44,057 nt of DNA from NCBI GenBank assembly GCA_018660825.1, contig JABJJO010000125.1, forward strand, positions 1-44,057. Reading direction: 5' to 3'. Origin of the DNA: Planctomycetaceae bacterium. GTDB taxonomy: Bacteria; Planctomycetota; Planctomycetia; Pirellulales; Pirellulaceae. Both the position numbers and the translations under genes were made by a program. Numbering within the stretch: position 1 is the stretch's first letter; every line of letters begins with the position of its first letter. Positions 9,815 to 18,158 of this stretch are shown here, one piece after another. Below the pieces are notes generated by a model that did not search any database, had not been told where the DNA came from, and saw only the letters and a list, made by a program, of their open reading frames with translations.

Positions 9815-10184
9815 CTATCGCATCTTTCCTTCTTTGAAAATGGCGGCTAATAAATACGTGAAAATATCGGATTTCCGTGCTACGATCGAGGACCGTATTT
9901 ACTTACCGCAAAACATGGTTTTGGTTCTAATTGAACCGACAACTCTTTTGACGGGTAAGCGGCAAACAAAGTTCCCCAAAATTCTATTAACAACAGATTA
10001 AAGGTTTTACCCCTTGGCGCCGGTCGATGTGGATCACGACACAGTTGAGTATCGTACCGAAGAATTACAACTTTTTCTATCACGAAAGGTTATTTCAACT
10101 AAACTACCGTTATGATGGAAACTTGGAAATTGTTGTAGATTGCCAAGTTTTTTGTATATATATGTAACGATTAGGAGATGCCTT
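9815..10184. other. Divergent intergenic region upstream of the DUF1080 gene
   Basis: This 370-base gap separates the minus-strand unknown secreted gene from the plus-strand DUF1080 gene and must hold promoters for both. No convincing -35/-10 pair was found by eye. The one clear element is a stem-loop with a T tail near its right end, listed separately. No coding potential was recognised. Confidence 0.6.
10119..10153 (+). terminator. Stem-loop with T-tract in the DUF1080 leader (terminator or attenuator-like)
   Basis: AAACTTGG at 10119-10126 pairs with CCAAGTTT at 10143-10150 (8 bp, 16-base loop), and the T run continues to 10153. This has the look of a weak intrinsic terminator. It lies 31 bases upstream of the GTG start of the DUF1080 gene, where no upstream plus-strand gene needs termination, so a leader attenuator is possible. 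The stem is AT-rich and the call is tentative. Confidence 0.35.
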
Positions 10185-10883
10185 GTGAGAAATTTATTGA
10201 CAGTTTATCTGGTTGTATTTGTGGCGGCGACTTTGGCTGCATTTGGAAACCACGCGGTTGCCGGTGAGTGGACCACCTTTTTCAACGGGAAGAACATCAA
10301 AGGCTGGGAAAAGAAGGGTGGCGATGCAACCTACAAGGTCGAGGACGGGTGCCTAGTCGGAACCACGAAACCAAACACGCCAAATACGTTTTTGTGCCCA
10401 CCGAAGACGTATGGAAACTTTGAATTAACTTTCGAAGTCCAGTGTGATGAGGCACTCAACTCTGGTGTGCAAATCCGCTCTATTTCCGATGCCGACGAAG
10501 TACCAACCGGACTGTCGGAGGCTGATGCCGTGAAGGCAAAGAAAAAAGCCGATGGAAAATCTCTATTTGGACCACAGGTGGAAATCGCGGCAAATGGTAA
10601 TGCGGCGGCCGTTTGGTTTGAAGGGGTTGGAGGTTGGTTGCTGGAGCCCAAAACTGAAGTCACCAACAAGGTCTACAAAAAAGACGGTTGGAATAGCTAT
10701 CGGGTTCTCGCCCAAGGTGAGCATATTCAGGTATGGTTAAACGGCACCAAGATTTCTGACGGCAAGGATACCCGCACACACTTTACTGAAGGTCGCCTAG
10801 GTTTCCAAGTTCATGGCATTGGCAAAAAGACCGAGACACTTACCGTTCGCTGGAAGAATATCAAAATTCGCGAAATTGAATAG
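10185..10883 (+). CDS. Secreted DUF1080 (3-keto-disaccharide hydrolase-like) protein
   Basis: A 232-residue exported protein made of one DUF1080 domain, a concanavalin-like beta-sandwich. The frame opens at a TTG at 10140, but AGGAG at 10173-10177 lies seven bases before the GTG at 10185, and that GTG gives a proper signal peptide (RNLLTVYLVVFVAATLAAFG). Family marks are EWTTFFNGKNIKGWEKKGG near the mature N-terminus, YGNFELTFEVQCDEALNSGV near residue 95, GPQVEIAANG near 140, and the final GRLGFQVHGIG and VRWKNIKIREIE runs. Some DUF1080 members act on 3-keto-disaccharides; whether this one does is inference. It converges with the DUF1592 gene and leaves only 61 bases between stops. Confidence 0.9.
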   Translation: MRNLLTVYLVVFVAATLAAFGNHAVAGEWTTFFNGKNIKGWEKKGGDATYKVEDGCLVGTTKPNTPNTFLCPPKTYGNFELTFEVQCDEALNSGVQIRSISDADEVPTGLSEADAVKAKKKADGKSLFGPQVEIAANGNAAAVWFEGVGGWLLEPKTEVTNKVYKKDGWNSYRVLAQGEHIQVWLNGTKISDGKDTRTHFTEGRLGFQVHGIGKKTETLTVRWKNIKIREIE

Positions 10884-10944
10884 ATGCGAACCTGCCGTCT
10901 GAAGGAGCATTCATTGTCTTAGTAAGGGGGGGTCAACAGATTCC

Positions 10945-13413
10945 CTAGTTGTGCAAAAAGCTTTCGCTAGCGACGACGGCTTGGATCAGGTCCCGCAGGC
11001 CCTTCTTGGGGCCAACCATTTCCTTACTAATCCTATCAATGCTCGGTCGATCGCTACTGTTTAGTTTACGGCCGATGGCGTAGGTGAGTAGTTTTTCCGT
11101 GAGACAACGGGTGAAGGCTCTGTCCTCGGCAACTATCAAAGTTCGGAAATCGGCGTTTGATGCGAAACTCTTGCCGTCGGTGAGTTTGCCTGAAGCGTCT
11201 ACTTTAAGCTTACCGGGATATTGATCTCGCCAACCGCCGATTGCGTCGTAATTCTCCAACGCGAAGCCCGGCGGGTCGATCTTGTTGTGACACTGGGCAC
11301 AAGTGACGTCTGCCCGGTGCTTGATCAATTGTTCTCTCAGCGTTGTCGCACCACGTACATCCGGATCGATAGCCGGAACGTCGCCGGGGGGCGACGGCGG
11401 ACTGTAGCCTAGAAGTTTGTTCAGCACGTAAATCCCACGCACCACCGGTGAGGTATCGACGCCATTGGCTGAGGCCGTCAAGAAACTGGCGTGCCCCATG
11501 ATCCCGCCCCGGGACACCTTCGGCAGGTTGACCTTGCGAAAATAATTTCCTTCTAGCCCCGGCATTCCATAATGCTCTGCTAATTCGCGGTTAAGAAAAC
11601 TGTAGTCTGCTGCAAGAAATTCACGAATCGGTAAGTTACGGTCAAGGATATGCCCGAAGAACAATTCAGTCTCCTTGCGCATAGCATCACCTAAGTTGTC
11701 GCGGTAGTAGTTTAGAAAATCCTTCGACGGCGGCATCTTGCCAATATTATCGAGTTCAAGCCAGATCCGCGTGAAGTTGCTCACGAACCGCTGCCCCTTC
11801 GGGTCGGAGAGCATGCGGGCCACCTGCTGACGCCGGGTTTCGGGTTCGCCGAGTGTGCCTCCGGAGGCGCGCTTGAGCAGTTCGTCATCAGGCATGGACG
11901 ACCACAAGAAATAAGAGAGACGCGAAGCTAACGCGTAATCTTCAAGCTGTCCCTCAGACTCCTGCAGGTAGAGGAAACCGGGGGCGCACAGAATAGCTTG
12001 GAACCCAAGTTGCAGAGATTCAAGCGGCTTGAGCCCAGCGTCTAGCTTCGCTTTAACCAGAGCGAGGATTGGTTGGAGCTCACCGTCGGTCGGTGGTCGA
12101 CGAAAGGCGCCACGAGCAAAGGCAATCAGGCGATCGTCTATTGTTTGCGAATTCAATTCATCCAGCCTGATACCACCGTATAGCACGCGGTGCCCCGGCG
12201 GCGGCCAACTCTGCTGGTGTGGGCCCTCAAGTTGTATCTCCCAGATGCGGAGCTTGGGGCCCCGATAGGCTTTCAGCACACCGTGGCTTCTCTCATTGCC
12301 CGGCGGAAGCAAAGCAAATGGCTTAAACTCCGGGTGTTTTTCGGCATCGTTGACGAGCAGTCGCGTCAAACGCTTGGCGGCGCTGGTACCGTTGCGAAAA
12401 CGGACCTCCGGTTCATAGCCCTGTTCGAGGTAACCAGTCCATTCAAACCACTGGGGTTCTGCGCTAGTCAGCTCGTACGTGGTAAGCGACACCATGTTGC
12501 TAACGTTTCCAGCGGAGGTGACACTGCCGCGACGATCCACGGAGGCAATCTCCAGAACCAACGGGTCGCCATTGCGGAAATCATCGACCGTATTGCCGTA
12601 AACGTGTGTGCGATCCACGGCCGCCGCACGAACGCGGATGGTATATTTCCCGCTATGCGCGACGCCTCCCTGCCGCACAAGCGGTAGAAAGCCAATGTGT
12701 CCGCCGCGATAGTGCCGACCATAGAGATCTGTGTATGCAGTCTCCGGGACGAATCGAAACCGGTCGACTTGGAAGAGCTTCGGGAGTCCCGTGGCCTCTT
12801 TCCCACTAAAATAAAATGGCGACTTTTGAGCGTATGCTTTTACTTCAGGCTTGGGACCAAAGTGCGTAGCGCGTTTCACTGCCGACTCAGCCGCGGGAAA
12901 GTATTTTTCCAATAACAAGCCGGAAGTCACCAGTTGGGCACCATCGTTGTCGAAACCCGCGGATGTAACTTCCGCTGGGAAATCTTCCGTCGGGTTCCAA
13001 GCCTCAACGTTCAAACCAAGCAGGTCGCTGATTGTCTTTTGATACTCCACTTTATTCAGCCGACGAAGGACCGTATGACGGTTGCTTCCAGCAAATTTCT
13101 CCCGAGCCACGGCGATGTCCCCGGTCATCACTCGAACCGCCGCGAGCCGCGCCTGCTGACTGGGTTGTTTTTCGTCTACGGGCGGCATCTCCCCTAGATT
13201 GATCTGGTCAACGATATCCTGCCATTGTTCCTGTTGTCGATAATCTCCGATAGTTGTGGGCAAGGTGTCGAAGCGTCGTTCCGCCTGCTGTCTGTCGGAA
13301 CCGTGGCACTTGTAACAGTACTGCTTGAGGAAGGTTTCGGGTAACTCGGCGCGGAGAGCAGTCGCTGAAAAGAATCCAATGACGATAATCCCAAGGAAAT
13401 GTTTGCGATCCAT
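10945..13413 (-). CDS. PSCyt/DUF1587-DUF1595-DUF1592-DUF1588-DUF1585 secreted protein (cassette 3)
   Basis: An 822-residue exported protein of the second planctomycete cytochrome family. Signal peptide about residues 1-22. A cytochrome-like domain carries C33-x-x-C36-H37 and a LGEMPP motif. DUF1587 follows about 115-180 (HTVLRRLNKVEYQKTISDLL). A central beta-rich, possibly carbohydrate-binding region spans about 180-410. DUF1595 lies about 425-490, DUF1592 about 500-630 (ALASRLSYFLWSSMPDDEL), DUF1588 about 640-740 (TSPVVRGIYVLNKLLGYSP) with a second CxxCH in CAQCHNKIDPPGFALENYD, and DUF1585 at the C-terminus. Its start lies three bases after the DUF1552 stop, so the two are translated from one message. 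Role unknown; export with two potential heme motifs is what the sequence shows. Confidence 0.93.
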   Translation of the reverse strand: MDRKHFLGIIVIGFFSATALRAELPETFLKQYCYKCHGSDRQQAERRFDTLPTTIGDYRQQEQWQDIVDQINLGEMPPVDEKQPSQQARLAAVRVMTGDIAVAREKFAGSNRHTVLRRLNKVEYQKTISDLLGLNVEAWNPTEDFPAEVTSAGFDNDGAQLVTSGLLLEKYFPAAESAVKRATHFGPKPEVKAYAQKSPFYFSGKEATGLPKLFQVDRFRFVPETAYTDLYGRHYRGGHIGFLPLVRQGGVAHSGKYTIRVRAAAVDRTHVYGNTVDDFRNGDPLVLEIASVDRRGSVTSAGNVSNMVSLTTYELTSAEPQWFEWTGYLEQGYEPEVRFRNGTSAAKRLTRLLVNDAEKHPEFKPFALLPPGNERSHGVLKAYRGPKLRIWEIQLEGPHQQSWPPPGHRVLYGGIRLDELNSQTIDDRLIAFARGAFRRPPTDGELQPILALVKAKLDAGLKPLESLQLGFQAILCAPGFLYLQESEGQLEDYALASRLSYFLWSSMPDDELLKRASGGTLGEPETRRQQVARMLSDPKGQRFVSNFTRIWLELDNIGKMPPSKDFLNYYRDNLGDAMRKETELFFGHILDRNLPIREFLAADYSFLNRELAEHYGMPGLEGNYFRKVNLPKVSRGGIMGHASFLTASANGVDTSPVVRGIYVLNKLLGYSPPSPPGDVPAIDPDVRGATTLREQLIKHRADVTCAQCHNKIDPPGFALENYDAIGGWRDQYPGKLKVDASGKLTDGKSFASNADFRTLIVAEDRAFTRCLTEKLLTYAIGRKLNSSDRPSIDRISKEMVGPKKGLRDLIQAVVASESFLHN

Positions 13414-13416
13414 AGT

Positions 13417-14670
13417 TCAGGATAAATCCATTTGTGAAAAGGTGCTGTTGCTCTTGCCGAAACTCTCTCGCTCGACGCCGAACCATTGCAGCGATGACAG
13501 CCAAAGATTGGACAGGGGTACGCGCTTGTGGTTTTCCGCAGGACAGATAACATGGCCCCGATGCTTAAGACCACCGCCGGCCAAGAGCACGGGCAGATCC
13601 TTGTTGCTGTGCTTGGAACCGTCGCTCATACCGCTGCCTAGGACCACCAGCGTGTTATCGAATATCTCTGCTTGCTGCAAGCCATCAAATAGACGATTCA
13701 CCTGCGCGAAAATGTAATCTTCGACAACTTTGAGCTGTTCCAGTTTGTGCTCGCCTTTACTATGGTGCGACAGGCCGTGGTAACCAACATCTACGTTTTC
13801 TAGGTCGGAGGTCGTGAACCCAATGGGAATCTCAAAGGTCGCGACCCGCGTGGAGTCGGTCTGCAAGGCGAGGGTGAGCAGATCAAAAAAGAGCGGCAAC
13901 TCCTCGATGTCCATGCGTTCCTCGTCGCCTACCGCTTTGATACCCGGGTTGGGCTTCGGCTTGTCTAGCCATTCCTTGGACATCTGAAGTCGCCGTTCCA
14001 CCTCGCGGACCGAAGTCAAGTATTGGTCAAGTTTGTCACGATCGGCGCCATTAAGATTGCCATATAGAGAATTAGCGGACTCAAGAAGCGCGTCGAGAAC
14101 ACTGTCCCGCTGGCCCAAACGCTGACGCTCGAGATCGCGCTGAGCCTTTGAACTCTCAACGAACAAGGCCTCAAACAACCGCGCGGGATTGTTCACCGGC
14201 GGGATACGTACGCCGCTACGGGTCCAGCACATATCCGTGCCCTCTCCTAATCCGGCGGTGATCGAGGGGAAGCGGGCGGCGCTGCCACTGTGTTCGGCTG
14301 CGACTTGGTCGAGAGAAACGTTTTTCTCCGGAAATCCTCCTGAGTCCTCCTTGCGGATGCCGGTGAGAAACGCGTTCACTCCGCTATGCCCGCCGGTGGT
14401 GCCATGGTCAAGATTCGAAAACACCGTGAAATTCTTACGATGCTTTTCAATGTTCTTCAGGGTAGCGCTGCTAGTGTAGTTAACGCCGGCGGTCTCGGGA
14501 AAGAAAGCTGGAGGGTGAAATCCCAGGTGATTTCCGATGGCCAAAATTCGACGCAACGGCTTATCGGCGGTTGCGGCGGCGACCGCAAAACTTTCGAAGG
14601 TTGGAAGTGATAGAGCAACACCCGATCCCTGAAGGAATTGGCGGCGGTTTAGAGATGACAGTTTTTTCAT
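13417..14670 (-). CDS. DUF1552 protein, exported (cassette 3)
   Basis: A 417-residue DUF1552 protein, the usual partner of DUF1592-type cytochrome proteins. The frame is open upstream to 14796, but the ATG at 14670 puts LNRRQFLQGSGVALSLP about seven residues from the start, a twin-arginine export signal, so it is preferred. Family marks are RILAIGNHLGFHPPAFFPE near residue 45, FSNLDHGTTGGHSGVNAFLTG near 85, FEIPIGFTTSDLENVD near 285, and the NTLVVLGSGMSDGSKHSNKDLP run near 360. It is the first gene of a two-gene unit, with three bases to the next start. DUF1552 is related to DUF1501 and the alkaline phosphatase-like fold; the activity is unknown. Confidence 0.92.
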   Translation of the reverse strand: MKKLSSLNRRQFLQGSGVALSLPTFESFAVAAATADKPLRRILAIGNHLGFHPPAFFPETAGVNYTSSATLKNIEKHRKNFTVFSNLDHGTTGGHSGVNAFLTGIRKEDSGGFPEKNVSLDQVAAEHSGSAARFPSITAGLGEGTDMCWTRSGVRIPPVNNPARLFEALFVESSKAQRDLERQRLGQRDSVLDALLESANSLYGNLNGADRDKLDQYLTSVREVERRLQMSKEWLDKPKPNPGIKAVGDEERMDIEELPLFFDLLTLALQTDSTRVATFEIPIGFTTSDLENVDVGYHGLSHHSKGEHKLEQLKVVEDYIFAQVNRLFDGLQQAEIFDNTLVVLGSGMSDGSKHSNKDLPVLLAGGGLKHRGHVICPAENHKRVPLSNLWLSSLQWFGVERESFGKSNSTFSQMDLS

Positions 14671-15108
14671 TATCTCTGACTCGCTGTGAAAAGATGAGAA
14701 CGTAAAGTAGCTTAGCTTCCAAATATTCGAGCTTTTGATCCGATTGCGCACGGCCCGCCAGTACAGCTTGCAATCAACACAACGAAAAGTAAACAAAAGC
14801 CCCTCAACAATTTCATTCTAATAAAGATTCCGCATTTATAACAGGTAAATCTATCGCTGGGCACATTCTACCTGGCGGGGTTTGGATCAAAAACGATCAA
14901 GGCATTTCGGAAATATAGGCAGGTACATAGCTTTTCGAGCAGGTGATCAAAATCGTCTGTATAGCCGGAAAGTTTAAGGATATTCGGCACGGGCAGAACA
15001 CAGGTGTCGAATTGGGGAGTCCTATATGGGTTTGTCATTTATTACAACCTCGAGTAGTATGGCAATAGAGGTGGAACTCTATACGATATCCTTGCCCAAG
15101 CCTTGAAC
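14671..15108. other. Divergent intergenic region between cassettes 3 and 4
   Basis: This 438-base gap separates the minus-strand DUF1552 gene from the plus-strand cassette 4. A fair promoter for the plus-strand gene is listed at 15032-15060. A small inverted repeat, ATAGAG at 15065-15070 with CTCTAT at 15077-15082, lies just after it, around the expected transcription start, and could be an operator or a leader hairpin. No gene was recognised. Confidence 0.6.
15032..15060 (+). promoter_or_regulatory. Putative sigma-70-type promoter for cassette 4
   Basis: TTGTCA at 15032-15037 and TAGTAT at 15055-15060 are separated by exactly 17 bases. The -35 matches the consensus at five of six positions and the -10 at four of six. 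Transcription would begin near 15067 and leave a leader of about 42 bases before the ATG at 15109. The match is by eye only; planctomycete promoters are poorly defined. Confidence 0.4.
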
Positions 15109-18100
15109 ATGTCTCTAAAACAAATCGCATCGAGCCTTTACCTTACGCTGTGGGCATTTGTTTTCACGGCTCAAGCACAAACCGTGAATTTCGCAAACGA
15201 GGTGTGGCCAATATTCCAGGCACATTGCATTCAATGCCATGGTCCGGACAGCCATGAGGGCAACCTGCGTTTGGATGCACGCGAGATTGCATTTAGAGGT
15301 GGAGTTAGCGGAGTCGGGATTACCGCAGGCAAGCCCCTGCAAAGTCTAATTTACCAACGCCTGATTGTGCGGGATGAAGGAGAACGCATGCCTTTGGAAT
15401 CAGAGGCATTATCGGCTGACAACATCGATACGATTCGTCGCTGGATTACTCAGGGGGCTCAATGGCCTGATGGTATCGGGGCCAAGGTGAAACAGATTAA
15501 GAAACACTGGGCCTATGTTGTTCCCGAACGCCCCAAATTACCTCAAGTTAAGAATCAGCATTGGCCTCAAAACCCGATCGATTTATTCGTTTTACAGAGG
15601 TTGGAAGCCGAAAGGCTTGTGCCCTCCGCGCCTGCGGAACGCCGTCGTCTGATTCGCCGAGTGTTTCTGGATTTGATTGGCTATCCGCCAACCTACAAAC
15701 AGGTACAACAATTTATCACCAATGATCACCCCGAGGCCTACGAGCAAATGGTGGAAGAGTTACTTGCTTCGCCGCAATATGGTGTTCGCTGGGCTCGACC
15801 ATGGCTAGATTTGGCTCGTTATGCCGACAGTAATGGCTATCAAGCAGACCAATATCGCAATGTTTGGCCCTATCGCGACTGGGTGATTAACGCCTTGAAT
15901 ATGGATATGCCATTTGACCAATTTACCACCGAACAAATAGCTGGGGATTTACTGGAGTCGCCTACCATTGCGCAACAAATTGCGACCGGATTTCACCGTC
16001 TAACCACGCTAAATGTTGAGGGTGGGGTGGATCCTGAAATGAGTCGTCTGAATCAGGTGTTCGACAGAGTCAATACGACAGGAAGCGTCTGGTTAGGTTC
16101 TACCATTGAATGTTCTCAGTGCCATAACCACAAGTACGATCCGTTTAGTCAAAAAGAATATTATCAACTGTTGGCTTACTTTAATAACACACCGTTGGAA
16201 GTCAACGGGAAGAGCACGGCTTACAACTTCTTTGGCCCAAAGATCGAGGTGGGCCGTACTAAAACACAGCAGCGTCAATTGGCTTCCCTGGAGGCGGAAA
16301 AGGGGAAACAACGAATACTGTTCGAACAGGTGACTAAGCAGGCCGAGCTCGCATATGCAGATTGGGTCGCGATGCTATCCTCGAAGGTGTCTAGCGAACC
16401 CACCTGGTGCACCTTAACACCTGTCAGTCAAAAATCGCTTCATGGAGCAACGTTAACAGTACTCGAGGATCAATCAATACTGGCTAGTGGTAAAAATCCC
16501 AATCATGACACATTTGTAATAGAGTTTACGACCGATCAACAGCACTTCAGTGGATTCAAGTTGGAGGCCCTGCTCGACGATTCGTTACCAGGCAAAGGAC
16601 CAGGACGCTTTACCGCTGAACGTCCGAACTTTGTGTTGCAGGAGTTTACGTTAGAGGCTGGTGGAAAGAAAATCAAACTCCACAGTGCGATCGCCGATTT
16701 CTCCCAACTCAACTACGCGATTAGCAAGGCCATCGATGGTGACCCTGCAACAGCCTGGGCAATTGCTCCCCAGTTCTTCAAATCCCATTGGGCAGAATTC
16801 CAAACCGAGGGAGCCATAACAATTGAAAGGGCTCAAACCATCAAGGCGACTTTAGTAATGAATCATGGTGGCGGACGAGTTATTGGCCGTTTACGGCTTT
16901 CCGCTAGGACAGGCACTCCTTCAGCAGTCTCGGTACCCCCGGAGATGATTGCGTTGGCAAAAAACACAGCGCGTACCCGCGACCAAGAAACACAGTTGCA
17001 TGACTTCTATCTGAAGCAGCATATCGACTACCAGATGACACAAAAGAAGTTCAACGAAGCACAGGGAAGGATCGATAATTTTCAATCACCAACCGCCCTA
17101 GTCATGACGGAAATGAAAGAACCACGACCGACTTTTTTACTTATTCGCGGTGAATACAAGAACCACGGCAAACAGGTCAAGCCTGCAACCCCATCCGTTT
17201 TACACAAGAATTCAGCGGTGGATAATCCCAGTCGCTTGGATCTAGCTCGTTGGCTGGCTTCGACCGAAAACCCACTGGTTTCCCGCGTGACAGTGAATCG
17301 CTGGTGGGCCGAGATATTTGGCCGAGGTATCGTTGCGACGGAAGAGGACTTCGGCAGTCAGGGAGACGCGCCCTCCCATCCAGACTTACTCGATTGGCTA
17401 GCCGTTGAATTTTCCGATCATGGTTGGTCGATGAAACATATTCATCGTTTGATTGTTCAATCGGCGACTTATCAACAGGACTCCAAAGTACGTTCCGACC
17501 TAGAGGTCGTTGATCCAACCAATATACTGCTAGCACGGGCGCCCCGCGTTCGACTGACTGCGGAAGCCATCCGAGATACGATGTTACAGATTAGCGGTTT
17601 ACTGGAGCTTGAAATGGGTGGCGCCCCAATTTATCCACCTCAACCCGACAGTTTTTGGCGGCATGTGGGGCGTAATGAGCCAAAGTATGCAACCAGCAGT
17701 GGTACCCACCGGTTCCGTCGTGGCGTTTATGTGATCTGGCGGCGCAGCGCTCCTTATCCCAGTTTCACAACTTTTGATGCGCCCGATCGGACATCCTGCG
17801 TCATCAAACGTAGTCGTACCAATACCCCCTTGCAGGCACTCACGTTACTCAACGACCCAACTTACTGGGAAATGACGGGCGCCTTTGCCAAAGAAATTGA
17901 GGCCTGCCCTGATGTTACTATCCGCGGTAAGATCACCTATGCTTTTATCCAGACACTCGCACGTAAACCAACTCAACGCGAAGTGGAAATCCTTGAAAGG
18001 TTGTATGAATCCACCGTTAGTCGGTTGAGTGATCGATCGTCGGATATACAGCAACTCGTTGGCGGTGGCGCCGATACGGCAACCGCAGAATCAGCTGCCT

Positions 18101-18156
18101 GGCGCTATATCGCGAATGTCTTGCTGAATCTAGATGAAACGATTACGAGGAACTAG
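15109..18156 (+). CDS. PSCyt1-DUF1549-DUF1553 secreted protein (cassette 4)
   Basis: A 1015-residue exported protein. Signal peptide about residues 1-23 (SLYLTLWAFVFTAQAQ). PSCyt1 follows with C40-x-x-C43-H44, then DUF1549 about 145-355 with the SPQYGVRWARPWLDLARYAD run and a second CxxCH in CSQCHNHKYDPF. A middle region about 450-610 (ISKAIDGDPATAWAIAP, HWAEFQTEG) resembles an F5/8-type discoidin domain and may bind carbohydrate. DUF1553 occupies about 705-985 (NPLVSRVTVNRWWAEIFGRG). The ATG at 15109 is preferred over a TTG six bases earlier. A DUF1501 gene overlaps its end at GAACTAGTGATG. Two potential heme sites are visible; heme attachment and function are unproven. Confidence 0.92.
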   Translation: MSLKQIASSLYLTLWAFVFTAQAQTVNFANEVWPIFQAHCIQCHGPDSHEGNLRLDAREIAFRGGVSGVGITAGKPLQSLIYQRLIVRDEGERMPLESEALSADNIDTIRRWITQGAQWPDGIGAKVKQIKKHWAYVVPERPKLPQVKNQHWPQNPIDLFVLQRLEAERLVPSAPAERRRLIRRVFLDLIGYPPTYKQVQQFITNDHPEAYEQMVEELLASPQYGVRWARPWLDLARYADSNGYQADQYRNVWPYRDWVINALNMDMPFDQFTTEQIAGDLLESPTIAQQIATGFHRLTTLNVEGGVDPEMSRLNQVFDRVNTTGSVWLGSTIECSQCHNHKYDPFSQKEYYQLLAYFNNTPLEVNGKSTAYNFFGPKIEVGRTKTQQRQLASLEAEKGKQRILFEQVTKQAELAYADWVAMLSSKVSSEPTWCTLTPVSQKSLHGATLTVLEDQSILASGKNPNHDTFVIEFTTDQQHFSGFKLEALLDDSLPGKGPGRFTAERPNFVLQEFTLEAGGKKIKLHSAIADFSQLNYAISKAIDGDPATAWAIAPQFFKSHWAEFQTEGAITIERAQTIKATLVMNHGGGRVIGRLRLSARTGTPSAVSVPPEMIALAKNTARTRDQETQLHDFYLKQHIDYQMTQKKFNEAQGRIDNFQSPTALVMTEMKEPRPTFLLIRGEYKNHGKQVKPATPSVLHKNSAVDNPSRLDLARWLASTENPLVSRVTVNRWWAEIFGRGIVATEEDFGSQGDAPSHPDLLDWLAVEFSDHGWSMKHIHRLIVQSATYQQDSKVRSDLEVVDPTNILLARAPRVRLTAEAIRDTMLQISGLLELEMGGAPIYPPQPDSFWRHVGRNEPKYATSSGTHRFRRGVYVIWRRSAPYPSFTTFDAPDRTSCVIKRSRTNTPLQALTLLNDPTYWEMTGAFAKEIEACPDVTIRGKITYAFIQTLARKPTQREVEILERLYESTVSRLSDRSSDIQQLVGGGADTATAESAAWRYIANVLLNLDETITRN

Positions 18157-18158
18157 TG

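Noticed and set aside
12190-12687. A 165-codon plus-strand frame.
   Set aside because: It is antisense to the DUF1587/DUF1592 protein, whose domains are continuous across it.
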